Part shown: positions 23,026 through 32,154 of the stretch, piece by piece
Layout of the letters: each line of letters starts with the position of its first letter
Position numbering within the stretch: the stretch's first letter is position 1
Assembly (NCBI GenBank): GCA_905236775.1
Contig: CAJOOM010000138.1
Coordinates: 1 to 33,700, forward strand
DNA length: 33,700 bases
DNA from: Candidatus Gastranaerophilales bacterium
GTDB lineage: Bacteria; Cyanobacteriota; Vampirovibrionia; Gastranaerophilales; Gastranaerophilaceae
Direction of reading: 5' to 3'
Notes under the pieces: model-generated
What the model was told of the DNA's origin: nothing
Database searches by the model: none
Seen by the model: the letters and a program-made list of their open reading frames with translations, nothing else
Translations under genes and position numbers: made by a program

Positions 23026-23970
23026 ATGGATAAAAAAGTTTTTGTAATATTTAACACTGCAAGTATTGGTGACGTTCTTGTCACTAATACTTTAGTGCAG
23101 AATATTAAATATTACTATCCGGATTCGTACGTCGTTTTTGTCTGCAACAAACCTATAGAAGATGTTGCTAAATATCAAGAAGGTGTTGATGAAGTTATTA
23201 CTTATGAAAAGAAACTTTGTAACAGTGTACAAGGAATTTGGAAATTTGTTAAAAACTTTTTGTATAAAAAACCTTATGCATCTTTTGTTACTTATTCAAA
23301 CGAACGAAATCTTTTAATATCCAGATTAATAGGTGCAGAACATATTATATCTCACAATAAGTTTGCATTGTGGAATACTAAAGAAAATTATAAATTAAAA
23401 AATTACACTCATATGAAAGATATATGGGGCGGTATGATTGAAGCTTTAATAGGAGAACACCAAAATCTTCCGATTAAGTACTTGCCACCATTGGTTGAAA
23501 GTCCGATTATAGATAAAATTAAAAGTTTAAAGAATCCTGTGCCAATTTCTACAACAAGCAATTTTATAAAAAAAGATATGAGAGTAAATGACTGCATCGA
23601 ACTTATTAATCTTTTAAATCTTGAAGGTTTTACTCCTGTTATGACAGGTGCCGGTGAAATAGCAAGAAAATTTAATACTGAACTTAAAAAAGCAGGGTGC
23701 TTTGAATACACAGATATTGTTGACTGTACTTCTTTTATTGAATTAGCAAATATTTTAAAAATATGTAACTGCTGTATCTCAGTCGATACAGGAACTTTAC
23801 ATCTTGCAAATGCTCTTCAAGTTCCTGTAACAGGTATATTTTATGCCGGTCTAGCTGATATGTGGGGTTCCGATTCTACATTATACCCATCCGTTATTAT
23901 AGAGGGACAATATGTGAAACCTCAAGAAATTATGTCTGCATTTAAAAATTTGGTCGGAGTTTGTGTATGA
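23026..23970 (+). CDS. GT9-family (heptosyltransferase-like) glycosyltransferase
   Basis: 314 residues. GT9 enzymes add heptose or related sugars to LPS core on the cytoplasmic face. The N-terminal loop is VIFNTASIGDVLVTNTLVQNI (key: IGD near residue 15). The C-terminal domain carries PVMTGAGE (about 203-210) and the nucleotide-sugar signature CISVDTGTLHLANAL, then PVTGIFYAG. The start lies one base after the previous stop and the end overlaps the next start (ATGA), so three genes are translated as a string. No strong ribosome site, consistent with coupling. The LptD-like gene elsewhere in the window fits an LPS role. The substrate is unknown. Confidence 0.9.
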   Translation: MDKKVFVIFNTASIGDVLVTNTLVQNIKYYYPDSYVVFVCNKPIEDVAKYQEGVDEVITYEKKLCNSVQGIWKFVKNFLYKKPYASFVTYSNERNLLISRLIGAEHIISHNKFALWNTKENYKLKNYTHMKDIWGGMIEALIGEHQNLPIKYLPPLVESPIIDKIKSLKNPVPISTTSNFIKKDMRVNDCIELINLLNLEGFTPVMTGAGEIARKFNTELKKAGCFEYTDIVDCTSFIELANILKICNCCISVDTGTLHLANALQVPVTGIFYAGLADMWGSDSTLYPSVIIEGQYVKPQEIMSAFKNLVGVCV

Positions 23971-24860
23971 AGTTTATCCAATATTTTGACGGACATATTG
24001 TAATTAATTTTTTCGGATTAATGATAAGAATTAAACATAATAAAAAATATAAATGTCCGGATGTGAAAGAAATAGGCATCACTACTATAAAGCGAGATTT
24101 GCCGATAATTGTTTCACTTACAAGCTTTCCACAAAGAATTAATATTGTAGTAAAAACTATAAAAACATTACTTACTCAAACAATGAAACCGGATATGGTT
24201 ATTCTCTGGCTTGCTCCCGAGCAATTTCCGAATAAAGAAAATGATTTACCAAAAGAATTATTAGATTTAAAAGACTATGGTTTAACTATTGATTGGTATA
24301 AGGATATTCGTTCATATAAAAAAATCATTCCGACACTAAAAAAATATCCTGAATCAATTATAATTACAACAGATGATGATATTTATTATGCATCTGACAC
24401 AGTGGAAAGCCTGTATAAATCATATTTAAAACATCCCAAAGAGATTCAAGCGCACAGGTGTGATTGGCTTGGAGTAGGGGTAAATAATACGATAACTTGG
24501 GCAAAAACAAGAGAGCTCTACAAAGACAAACACAAAGATGAAGCAAGTTTTAGACAAAGATTAACAGGCTACGGAGCCGTACTTTATCCGCAAAATTCTT
24601 TGTACAAGGATGTTTTGGATGAAGAAAAAATTGCTAAAACTATCCCGACACACGATGATATTTGGCTTTGGGCGATGGCAGTTTTAGCAGGAACAAAAAC
24701 AAGACTTGTAAAAGGATACTCTGAATCCATAAATTATGTAGAAGATTCTCAACAGTACGGTTTGTGTAAAATTAATAAAAATGGAGTTGGCATGGGACTC
24801 AGCGAAGCCTATGATATTATTTTAAAAGAATATCCGCAGATTCTTGATGCTATACGATAG
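23967..24860 (+). CDS. GT-A-type glycosyltransferase with DDD motif
   Basis: 297 residues from the ATG at 23967 (CGGAG 7 bases before it), overlapping the GT9 stop by 4 bases. Residues 48-80 (LPIIVSLTSFPQRINIVVKTIKTLL, shortened to its ends) and the TQTMKPDMVILWL segment form the nucleotide-binding half of a GT2-like fold. IIITTDDDIYY near residue 135 carries the metal-binding Asp cluster. THDDIWLWAMAVLAG (about 227-241) is the likely acceptor or catalytic-base region. Such enzymes occur in LPS and capsule loci. It is the last gene of the string; the terminator at 24871-24905 follows. Confidence 0.87.
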   Translation: MKFIQYFDGHIVINFFGLMIRIKHNKKYKCPDVKEIGITTIKRDLPIIVSLTSFPQRINIVVKTIKTLLTQTMKPDMVILWLAPEQFPNKENDLPKELLDLKDYGLTIDWYKDIRSYKKIIPTLKKYPESIIITTDDDIYYASDTVESLYKSYLKHPKEIQAHRCDWLGVGVNNTITWAKTRELYKDKHKDEASFRQRLTGYGAVLYPQNSLYKDVLDEEKIAKTIPTHDDIWLWAMAVLAGTKTRLVKGYSESINYVEDSQQYGLCKINKNGVGMGLSEAYDIILKEYPQILDAIR

Positions 24861-24870
24861 ATATTTAATG

Positions 24871-24905
24871 AAAAACCTCAAAAATTTGTTAATTTTTGGG
24901 TTTTT
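24871..24905. terminator. Bidirectional terminator between the GT string and mnmE
   Basis: AAAAACCTCAAAAATT (24871-24886) pairs with AATTTTTGGGTTTTT (24891-24905), with one bulged base and a TGTT loop. T-runs on both strands serve both convergent genes. Confidence 0.8.
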
Positions 24906-24913
24906 CCGCATCC

Positions 24914-26275
24914 TCATTTCCCAATACAAAAATTATCAAAAATATTGTTAAGTATATCGTCAGTTATTAATTCCCCGGTTAATTCGTCAAGGGCAAGAAT
25001 TGCTGTTTTTACGTCTATTGAAATTAAATCTTGTAATTGTCTTATTTGTGCTCCAAGAAGAGCCTGTTCAATTGAATTTCTTGCTTTTCTTAAACATTCT
25101 TGCTGGCGAGTATTTGTGACAAATTCCAAATTTTCAGGATTAATATCACAAACTCTTTTTGTTAGTTCATTTTTTAAATCATTAATTCCCATGCCGGTAA
25201 GAGCTGACAAACAAATACAATTTTCTTCGTTTGACCGATAAATAATATTAGGATGAGATGCGGATTCAATAATATCTGCTTTATTCGCAATTATAAGATG
25301 TTTTTTGTCTTTTAATAAACTTAAAACTTCTTTATCATCTTCATTAATTCCCTTTGAAGCATCGTAAACGAAAAGGACTAAATCCGCATCTTCTATCGCT
25401 TGTTTTGAGTACTCGATACCAATTTTCTCTACTTTATTTTCGCCGTCCTCTCTTATTCCTGCTGTATCTATTAGTGTAACAGGAATTCCTAAATCAAGAG
25501 TTTCTTTTATTATATCTCTTGTAGTGCCGGCTATATCAGTAACGATTGCTCTATCTAAACTTAAAAGAGCATTAAAAAGCGATGACTTTCCGACATTCGG
25601 TTTCCCAACTATTGCAACAGAAACTCCTTGACGAAATATATTTGAAGTATTTGCACCTGAAAGAATTCTGTCTATCATTGAGATTATTTTTTCAAAAGAA
25701 GAAATTAAGTAGTTATACTCAGGCTCTCTAACTTCTTCTGGAAAATCAATTCCGGCTGTAATTTTAGATAGTACTTCGAATATTTCGTTTCTTATATTAT
25801 TTATTCCATCTTTTAAAGTACCGGAAAGATTCTTTACTGAAACTTTTGCAAATTCTGATGTTTTTGAGTGAATAATATCTGCAACGGCTTCTGCTTGAGA
25901 TAAATCCATTCTTTTATTTAAAAATGCACGCTTAGTAAATTCTCCTTTTTCTGCCATCCTTGCTCCGTTTTTAAGTACAAGGTTAAGAATATTTTTAATC
26001 ACATTTATTCCACCATGACATTGAATCTCTATAACGTGTTCTCCGGTGTAACTGTTTGGAGCGAAAAACGGAAGTATAATAACTTCATCAATTCTCTGCC
26101 CATTATCGATTATCCAGCCGTGGTTAAATTTTCGTTGCTCAAATTTTGGGTTTGTAAAAATTTTTTCTGTAATCTCAAAGGCTTTATCTCCGGAAATTCT
26201 TATAATACCAACTCCACCGGTTCCAATAGGAGTTGCAATTGCTGCGATTGTATCAAATTCATCTTTAATATTCAT
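24914..26275 (-). CDS. mnmE: tRNA modification GTPase MnmE (TrmE)
   Basis: 453 residues from the ATG at 26275; the in-frame TTG at 26293 lies in the promoter. MnmE with MnmG makes the 5-carboxymethylaminomethyl modification at the wobble uridine of tRNA. The N-terminal folate-binding domain begins DTIAAIATPIGTGGVGIIRISG (key: ATPIGTGGVGI). Then a helical domain follows, with the embedded G domain: G1 GKPNVGKSS (near residue 224), the TDIAGTTRD loop, G3 DTAG, G4 NKAD, and SALTG. The C-terminal FCIGK carries the catalytic Cys. No Shine-Dalgarno site; an extended -10 ends 8 bases before the ATG, so the mRNA is probably near-leaderless. Divergent from murF with overlapping promoters. Confidence 0.97.
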   Translation of the reverse strand: MNIKDEFDTIAAIATPIGTGGVGIIRISGDKAFEITEKIFTNPKFEQRKFNHGWIIDNGQRIDEVIILPFFAPNSYTGEHVIEIQCHGGINVIKNILNLVLKNGARMAEKGEFTKRAFLNKRMDLSQAEAVADIIHSKTSEFAKVSVKNLSGTLKDGINNIRNEIFEVLSKITAGIDFPEEVREPEYNYLISSFEKIISMIDRILSGANTSNIFRQGVSVAIVGKPNVGKSSLFNALLSLDRAIVTDIAGTTRDIIKETLDLGIPVTLIDTAGIREDGENKVEKIGIEYSKQAIEDADLVLFVYDASKGINEDDKEVLSLLKDKKHLIIANKADIIESASHPNIIYRSNEENCICLSALTGMGINDLKNELTKRVCDINPENLEFVTNTRQQECLRKARNSIEQALLGAQIRQLQDLISIDVKTAILALDELTGELITDDILNNIFDNFCIGK

Positions 26276-26282
26276 AAACCAA

Positions 26283-26311
26283 TTGTATACCAAACAAATT
26301 CAAAGTATAAT
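26283..26311 (+). promoter_or_regulatory. murF promoter
   Basis: TTGTAT (26283-26288), exactly 17 bases, TATAAT (26306-26311). The -35 overlaps the -10 box of mnmE on the other strand, so the two promoters may compete for polymerase. Confidence 0.6.
26284..26292 (-). promoter_or_regulatory. Extended -10 promoter of mnmE
   Basis: TGG-TATACA on the minus strand, ending 8 bases before the ATG at 26275. Same TGG form as at rseP, pdxJ and the GlmS-like gene. Confidence 0.45.
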
Positions 26312-26319
26312 AGGGGCAG

Positions 26320-26380
26320 GGGGTAAATAAAGGGGTAAATATAGGGGTAAATATAGGAGTAAATGCAAGGAGTAAGTTAT
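26320..26380 (+). repeat. 12-bp tandem repeat array filling the murF leader
   Basis: GGGGTAAATAAA, two copies of GGGGTAAATATA, GGAGTAAATGCA and, after one base, a degenerate GGAGTAAGTTAT that runs into the start codon at 26379. Each unit contains a Shine-Dalgarno-like G-run. The array occupies the whole predicted untranslated leader. Confidence 0.85.
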
Positions 26381-27740
26381 GAATACGGAAGAGCTTATAG
26401 AGGCAACTAATGCTAAAATTATAGGGCAGGCAAGTTTAAATAAAGAAATAAATATTTCAACTGATACGAGAACAATTAAGAGTGGAGATTTTTATTTGCC
26501 GCTAAAAGGAGCATCGTTTGACGGAGAAAAGTTTATAGCTCAGGCGATAGAAAAAGGGGCAATTGGAGCATTTTTTACTTCAAATCAAAACTTGCCAAAA
26601 GGAGTAAATGCTCTATTTCTTCAAGTCCCAAATACCCTTACAGCTTATCTTCAACTTGCAAACTATCGACTACATAAGTTAAAACCGTTTGTTATTGCGG
26701 TAACAGGCAGTTCCGGAAAAACGACAACAAAAGAACTTGTTGCATCTGTATTAAGTGAAAAATATAAAACTTTTAAAACACCACTAAATCATAATAACGA
26801 AATTGGTTTTTGCCAAACAGTATTTGAAGCGCCGGATGATGTGGAAGTATTGGTACTTGAGATGGGAATGCGTGGTTTGGGGGAAATTGAACTTCTTTCA
26901 AAATACTCTGAGCCTGATGTTGCAATTATTTCAAATGTTGGAACTGCACATATAGGCAGATTAGGTTCAAGAGAAAATATTGCAAAAGCGAAATGTGAGA
27001 TTGTTAAAGGTATTAAATCTCAAAAGACTTTGGCAATGGAGATAACACCTGCGCTTATTGCTCATAATGATGAGATTATAAAAAATACTGTAGATTTTAA
27101 CGGAGAGAAAATATTTTATTCTATAAATGATGTAAAAATTATTGAAAAATCAGCTAGTTATTCCAAATTTGAGTATAAAGAAAACATATATGAATTAAAT
27201 GTAGGTGGAGATTATAATATAGAAAATGCTTTATCTGCAATTAATATAGGTCTAAAATTGGGGCTTACAATTGAGCAGATTCAAACCGGTTTAAAAAAAT
27301 ATAAACCAATTGAAAAACGTTGGGAAAGTGTTACTGTTAATGTTAATGAGAAAAAATTTGAGATTATAAATGACAGTTATAACGCAAATCCAGAGTCCAT
27401 GCACGCATTTGTCGATACAATTTTTGAACATTATAAAAATTATGTTTTAATTCTCGGGGATATGGGAGAATTGGGAGAAAATGAAATACAATATCATAGA
27501 GAGCTTGGTGAATATATTAATAAAAAAAATAATTTAGCTCCAACTGCGAAGATAATCTCCATAGGAACTCTTTCAAAAAATATAACAAATGCTATTACTG
27601 CATGTGAAATCAAGCACTTTGATAATATTGAGAATGCTATTCCATATATAAAGTCAAATATCGAATCCGGAACTATACTATTTTTAAAAGCTTCCAGAAG
27701 TATGAAATTTGAACAAATAATAGAATTATTATCAAAATAG
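26379..27740 (+). CDS. murF: UDP-MurNAc-tripeptide--D-alanyl-D-alanine ligase
   Basis: 453 residues, AGGAG 7 bases before the ATG. It adds D-Ala-D-Ala to the UDP-MurNAc-tripeptide in the cytoplasm, the last step before the membrane-bound stages of peptidoglycan synthesis. Three domains: the N-terminal UMAG-binding domain with STDTRTIKSGDFYLPLKG (key: DTRTIKSGDFYLPL) near 28-44, the ATP domain with VTGSSGKTTTKE (108-119), then NHNNEIG and LEMGMRGLGEI, and a C-terminal domain with NDSYNANPESM and LGDMGELG. Length is normal. It has a promoter overlapping that of mnmE. The next gene follows 37 bases on. Confidence 0.97.
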   Translation: MNTEELIEATNAKIIGQASLNKEINISTDTRTIKSGDFYLPLKGASFDGEKFIAQAIEKGAIGAFFTSNQNLPKGVNALFLQVPNTLTAYLQLANYRLHKLKPFVIAVTGSSGKTTTKELVASVLSEKYKTFKTPLNHNNEIGFCQTVFEAPDDVEVLVLEMGMRGLGEIELLSKYSEPDVAIISNVGTAHIGRLGSRENIAKAKCEIVKGIKSQKTLAMEITPALIAHNDEIIKNTVDFNGEKIFYSINDVKIIEKSASYSKFEYKENIYELNVGGDYNIENALSAINIGLKLGLTIEQIQTGLKKYKPIEKRWESVTVNVNEKKFEIINDSYNANPESMHAFVDTIFEHYKNYVLILGDMGELGENEIQYHRELGEYINKKNNLAPTAKIISIGTLSKNITNAITACEIKHFDNIENAIPYIKSNIESGTILFLKASRSMKFEQIIELLSK

Positions 27741-27764
27741 ATTTTATAATTTTTTTGTTTATTG

Positions 27765-27770
27765 TATAAA
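27765..27770 (+). promoter_or_regulatory. -10 box placed for a leaderless transcript
   Basis: TATAAA ends 7 bases before the ATG at 27778, which places the expected transcript start at the A of the start codon. No Shine-Dalgarno site is present. Confidence 0.4.
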
Positions 27771-27777
27771 TATTTCT

Positions 27778-28182
27778 ATGAAGAGTTTAGCAGAATTTAT
27801 TAGAGAGAAAAGGGAAAACATCGGTTTATCAACAATAGGGCTTGCGAATAAGACTAACATTAAGTTAGAAGTGCTGGAAGATATTGAGTCTGGAAAAGAA
27901 TTATTTCTGTCAGTTACTCAGAGACAACAACTGGCAAGAGTTTTTAAAATATCCCCAAAAGAATTAAAGGAATATGAACGTAGTTACGAATTTCAAGAAA
28001 TTTCAGATGACGTAATTGATAATATAAAAGCCCAAATATTAAATCATAAAACAGACTTACATTGTCCTATTTGTGGTGAACTGCTGGTAACAAGAATTGC
28101 TAAAATGTATGATTTAGAAGATAATTTAGTTCTTCAACCTAAAGCTCATTGCACTAAATGTGTTTTTCAAATTAAAGATTAA
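27778..28182 (+). CDS. XRE-type HTH protein with C-terminal zinc ribbon
   Basis: 134 residues. Residues 4-62 are a Cro/C1-type HTH (SLAEFIREKRENIGLSTIGLA, shortened to SLAEFIREKR and LSTIGLANKT, then VLEDIESGKE, and VFKISPKELKEYE). After a linker, Cys96-x2-Cys99 (CPICG) and Cys125-x2-Cys128 (CTKC) form a likely zinc ribbon. The combination suggests a DNA-binding regulator whose second domain senses metal or redox state or binds a partner. I do not recognise a named family. It may be leaderless, with a -10 box ending 7 bases before the ATG. It is convergent with the aldolase gene 25 bases away. Confidence 0.85.
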   Translation: MKSLAEFIREKRENIGLSTIGLANKTNIKLEVLEDIESGKELFLSVTQRQQLARVFKISPKELKEYERSYEFQEISDDVIDNIKAQILNHKTDLHCPICGELLVTRIAKMYDLEDNLVLQPKAHCTKCVFQIKD

Positions 28183-28207
28183 TTATTATACACTTTGACA
28201 TAGAACA

Positions 28208-28831
28208 TTATCTCAATCCCAAAATAGCTTGAGTTTGTTCCTCATTCAAGATTTTTGCTCCTCCCAGAATTTCAGTATTCAAAACCACTTGTGCATATGA
28301 TTCAGCTAATTCAAGCTTTAAATACGCATCTTTGATAGTTTTTGAGCCGACTATAAAACCATGATTTGCCATCAAAACAGCATCGTATTTGTCAAAAAAT
28401 TTTACGGTATTTTCTACAAGTTCCATTGTTGATGGAAGAGCATACTCTGCAAGAGGAATCCCGCCAAAGTAAAATACATTTTCAGCCATAATAGGAGATG
28501 TTAAATCTCTTCCGGCAGATGCAAAACTACTTAAGTAAGGAGCATGCACATGGATTATAAAATTAAATTCCGGTCTCTTTTTATAAAGCTCTATATGCAA
28601 AAACTTTTCACTTGACGGTTTTTTGCCAGCCTCTAAAGATTTTCCGCTAAAATCAGTATAGACTATATCATTTGGTTCTAAATATCCATTTGCAGAACCT
28701 GATGTTGTTATTAACATTCCATTTTCATATCTTGCCGATATGTTACCGGAATACCCGGGAGTGAAATTTTTTTCTCCGCAAAGTTTACCATATTCAATTA
28801 TTTTATTAATTAATTCTTCTCTAGAGTACAT
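28208..28831 (-). CDS. Class II aldolase/adducin family protein (FucA-like)
   Basis: 207 residues from the ATG at 28831. The in-frame ATG at 28864 has no ribosome site and would extend further into the upstream gene. Zinc-dependent aldolases of this family split fuculose, rhamnulose or ribulose phosphates, or act in methionine salvage (MtnB). Seen are GYSGNISAR near residue 28, ITTSGSANG, KPSSEKFLHIELY with the catalytic Glu, the zinc pair IIHVHAPY, and the third His in LMANHGF. The substrate is not determinable. The start overlaps the last 11 bases of the LptD-like gene (coupled), an odd partner for a sugar enzyme. Confidence 0.9.
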   Translation of the reverse strand: MYSREELINKIIEYGKLCGEKNFTPGYSGNISARYENGMLITTSGSANGYLEPNDIVYTDFSGKSLEAGKKPSSEKFLHIELYKKRPEFNFIIHVHAPYLSSFASAGRDLTSPIMAENVFYFGGIPLAEYALPSTMELVENTVKFFDKYDAVLMANHGFIVGSKTIKDAYLKLELAESYAQVVLNTEILGGAKILNEEQTQAILGLR

Positions 28832-31001
28832 CTTCAACAGTCTTAATATCCTCAACTTGCGCATAATGAAGAACAGGAGCTTTATTTGTATTCTGGAATT
28901 CAGATTTTGGTTTAGCAGGCTGTTTTGAAGCTTCTACTTCTTCTTTTACTTTTTTGTCTTGTTTTATAACTAATTTATCATAATCAATTTTGGTTCCTTT
29001 TGCATCCATCATCATTTCTACAGTAAAGAATGTATTTTCACGGATAAAATCATATCCTATATTAAATTTGATATCATCCGGACCGATAGATACATAAAAT
29101 CCGTTTTCTTGAAATAACCTGTCCGTTGGCGAATTATTTGACAAATCCATAGAGCCAAACCACGATAGAGTCAAATATTTACAAAGTCTAAAATACTCAC
29201 GAGCATAGATACTTGATTTACCATATCTGAATGCATCATAAACAGGCAAAGGTGTATTATCTTTGTATACTGATTGGAAGAATCCAATATCTTGCATCCA
29301 ACGCTTCCATTGAGTATGTATTTGAGGTCCGACTCTTCCTACAAATTGAGTGTCACCCGTTCCATACAATGCAGCAGAAAGGTTACCAACAATATTAACT
29401 TCCAAAGCTGTCAGTTTATCTTCATTTCTATAGTTATATAAATTTTGTATTGCTTGCGCCATATATCTTGTTCTCATTGTACCCATTTGAGAACTGTGTA
29501 ATTTCCTAAAGTGGACATCTTCGTCCATATCGTGAAAGTAACCTATATCAAATTGATGAGCATATGAAGAGTTTAGACCTTTAAGTAAAAAACTGTTGCT
29601 CGAATAATTTCTTTTATAGGCTAAGTCCAACCCATATTTAGGACGACGTTTCCCCATCCACCAATCATCCAGATAATCATTCATTGCATATTGTAAAAAT
29701 AAGTTATCGTCTAACTTTTGCCTACCATGAACTAATATTTTACTTGAAGATGTTCCATATGCTGCTTGTGTTATGTTTGTTGCACTGCTAAATCTGCCTA
29801 CAGCACCGATACCAACTCTATGATGATAGTTCAACATTGGAATTGCTTTCAGAACACTACCTTTTGGCATTTCAAATACGAACCCGGGACCTATATACAT
29901 TCCTAATCCACGCATAGTTCCAAGTTCCCAAATATTTGTTTCTGCATATTCGTGATTTTTATTTGTATAAATTTTTATTGCCGGAATCTTTAAAATGGTC
30001 CATTTACCTTTTTTTACATTCCCACGTTTAATTGCCAGAGTTTCTAATTCTCCTTTTTGAGTAATTCTCAACTCTTTGGCATCCATCTTAATCATTCCTT
30101 TTTCCATGTCATTTGTTATGGTGGCTTCTTTTGGTACCATCATTCTGGATAATTGTGGTCCGCCTCCGGTTGAACGGAAATTTATAGGATAAGATTCATC
30201 TACAACAATTGAACCGTGTTCTTGAACGATTTTATCACCATAAACATAGCCTTTGTTTGCTTTTACTTCTATTGTAGCAGTTCTGGTCACGGGGTTTTCG
30301 ATTAAAGCACTTTCTTCGTTCAAATCAACAAAAATATAATCTCCGTTAATCGTTTGTCCGTTTTTTATTATTCTGACATTTCCTTCTGCTTTTATGGTGT
30401 TATTCGCTCTATCATAAGTTATTTTATCAGCTTTTACTATTGTTTGCTGTTTTACAAATTCTACGTTAACATTTCCGGTTGCATATAAACAATAATTCTC
30501 TGTATCATAATCCATATTTTCGCAATCTAAAATAATATTTTCCGTATTTTCATCCGGTTCATTAACATCATTTTTATTTTTTGCCCAAAAATGTTTTGCT
30601 TTTTTATTTTCTTCAACAGCCTCTTCATCAGCATCAAAACCGTCTGGCATCATATTTTCATCAAAATTCTCTTCAACCTCTTTTGATGCAAAGTCTGATG
30701 TATTTTTTTGAGTATTATATATACTTGCATCCGGATCAGTTGGAGCCAATTGTGTTTGTTGTTCTCTTTTTTCTTGACTTCTTTTTTGCATCTTAAGTCG
30801 CAACTGCTTTATAGGCGGTGTAGTAACTTTTTCTGAATGGCTATTTTCAGAATTGTTAACAACCGGCTTTTCTTCTCTTAAATCTGGATGCGTGAAAAAA
30901 GACTCACTTGCATAATTTGAAGTATCATAAAGCGAATCCGCTATTGCTGAAGTTGTTGCAAGTAATGTCAATATTAATGATGTTATAATTTTATTTTTCA
31001 A
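28821..31001 (-). CDS. lptD: LPS-assembly outer-membrane protein (LptD/OstA-like)
   Basis: 726 residues starting with TTG at 31001; AGGA lies 8 bases before it and no ATG fits the signal peptide. Signal peptide 1-21 (cleavage after AIA). A disordered Glu/Asn/Lys-rich stretch (about 25-150) precedes an OstA/LptA-like beta-jellyroll (about 155-300, MDYDTENYCLYATGNV and KADKITYDRANNTIKAEGNV). A long beta-strand-rich barrel region follows, with aromatic turns such as YFHDMDEDVHF. It inserts LPS into the outer leaflet. The four conserved cysteines of proteobacterial LptD are not evident, as in other non-proteobacterial forms. It lies 16 bases after an EnvC-like gene. Confidence 0.85.
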   Translation of the reverse strand: MKNKIITSLILTLLATTSAIADSLYDTSNYASESFFTHPDLREEKPVVNNSENSHSEKVTTPPIKQLRLKMQKRSQEKREQQTQLAPTDPDASIYNTQKNTSDFASKEVEENFDENMMPDGFDADEEAVEENKKAKHFWAKNKNDVNEPDENTENIILDCENMDYDTENYCLYATGNVNVEFVKQQTIVKADKITYDRANNTIKAEGNVRIIKNGQTINGDYIFVDLNEESALIENPVTRTATIEVKANKGYVYGDKIVQEHGSIVVDESYPINFRSTGGGPQLSRMMVPKEATITNDMEKGMIKMDAKELRITQKGELETLAIKRGNVKKGKWTILKIPAIKIYTNKNHEYAETNIWELGTMRGLGMYIGPGFVFEMPKGSVLKAIPMLNYHHRVGIGAVGRFSSATNITQAAYGTSSSKILVHGRQKLDDNLFLQYAMNDYLDDWWMGKRRPKYGLDLAYKRNYSSNSFLLKGLNSSYAHQFDIGYFHDMDEDVHFRKLHSSQMGTMRTRYMAQAIQNLYNYRNEDKLTALEVNIVGNLSAALYGTGDTQFVGRVGPQIHTQWKRWMQDIGFFQSVYKDNTPLPVYDAFRYGKSSIYAREYFRLCKYLTLSWFGSMDLSNNSPTDRLFQENGFYVSIGPDDIKFNIGYDFIRENTFFTVEMMMDAKGTKIDYDKLVIKQDKKVKEEVEASKQPAKPKSEFQNTNKAPVLHYAQVEDIKTVEDVL

Positions 31002-31017
31002 TGTTTTATTCCTATTC

Positions 31018-32136
31018 TTATAATGCTACATAACCCTTTGGATTACTAGGCTTTCCGTTTTCTCGAACTTCAAAGTGACAATGGGGACCTGTGCTATACC
31101 CTGTTGTTCCCTCATATCCTATAACTTGTCCCTTTTTAACCTGTTGACCGTTTACAGCTTTCACACTACTCATATGTGCGTAAAGTGTAGATACAGGTTT
31201 ACCATTAACTATACCATGCTCAATTATAACGACTTTCCCATATCCGCCATACCATCCTGTATATATGACCTTACCGGAATTTGAAGCTTTTATCTCTCCG
31301 TAATTCGGACCTCCGATATCAACTCCTGAATGGAATGTTCTGCTGTTAAAAATCGGATGTACTCTCCAACCAAATGGAGATGTTATTCTGCCTTGAATTG
31401 GTTTCATAAATCCTGATGCTACAACCGTTGTACTTGTATCTTTTGCGTTTCTACTTATATAGTGTTGTATGCTTCTTGATTGTTTATCTAAATCTTTTTC
31501 AGCTCTTTCATATGTAGCTTTATCCGTTTTTAATTTGCTTATTATGTTTTTGTTTCTTTCCATTGCACGTTGTATGTATGCTTTTTGAGTGTTTATAGAT
31601 GCAACGGAGCGCTCATAATTCCTTTTTCTGGTTTCTATGCTGTATTTAATTAAAGCTATTTCTTGAGCTTTTTGCTTTGCAGTTTTCATCCTGTTTAAAT
31701 CATCTTTTAATATTAATTTTTGGAAATATACTCTATCTACAAGCATATTTACATCTTCAGACGAAATTATTATCTCAAAAAGTGCTTTTCGCTGGGATTT
31801 AAAAACTTTCCTTATTCTGCTGGCAAGGATAGAATTCAGTCTGTTGTATTCTGATGTTGCTTTTTCTAACTGTCCTTGCATGCCGGATAATTCTCTTTGC
31901 GCATCTACAACTTGCTTTTCGGATTCTTCTAAATTTGTTTTTGCACTTTCCAGTTTCTGTTGATTTTTGTATAATTTGTTTTGTTCAACATTTTCTAGCC
32001 ATTTCACGTGTTCAATTTTTCTGCGTAATTCTTTTCTTTGTGTTTCAACATCTTTTGCTTGCACTCCGACGTTTAGAGTCCAATTAAACATAAAACACAC
32101 TATTAAAAATATTTTGAACAAGTTTCTTATATCCAA
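31018..32136 (-). CDS. EnvC-like M23 (LytM) peptidase with coiled coil
   Basis: 372 residues starting at TTG 32136, 8 bases after an AGGGGG site; the TTG at 32142 is too close to it. A hydrophobic N-terminal signal (about 8-30) is followed by a long coiled coil (about 35-225, Lys/Glu/Gln-rich) and a C-terminal M23 domain (about 245-372). The zinc motif is intact: His and Asp of FHSGVDIG, the YAHMSSV segment, and HxH in GPHCHFEV. It may therefore cut peptidoglycan itself, unlike E. coli EnvC, whose LytM domain is inactive and acts as an amidase activator. Likely periplasmic, in cell separation. It sits between a 38-residue membrane protein and lptD in one operon. Confidence 0.92.
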   Translation of the reverse strand: MDIRNLFKIFLIVCFMFNWTLNVGVQAKDVETQRKELRRKIEHVKWLENVEQNKLYKNQQKLESAKTNLEESEKQVVDAQRELSGMQGQLEKATSEYNRLNSILASRIRKVFKSQRKALFEIIISSEDVNMLVDRVYFQKLILKDDLNRMKTAKQKAQEIALIKYSIETRKRNYERSVASINTQKAYIQRAMERNKNIISKLKTDKATYERAEKDLDKQSRSIQHYISRNAKDTSTTVVASGFMKPIQGRITSPFGWRVHPIFNSRTFHSGVDIGGPNYGEIKASNSGKVIYTGWYGGYGKVVIIEHGIVNGKPVSTLYAHMSSVKAVNGQQVKKGQVIGYEGTTGYSTGPHCHFEVRENGKPSNPKGYVAL

Positions 32137-32154
32137 AAACAAATCCCCCTAATC

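Noticed and set aside
24101-24108. GCCGATAA, an exact sigma-28 -10 box
   Set aside because: It lies inside the glycosyltransferase coding sequence and no TAAAGTTT-like box lies 11 bases upstream.
28736-28743. GCCGATAT on the plus strand
   Set aside because: Antisense inside the aldolase gene, with no matching -35 box at the right distance.
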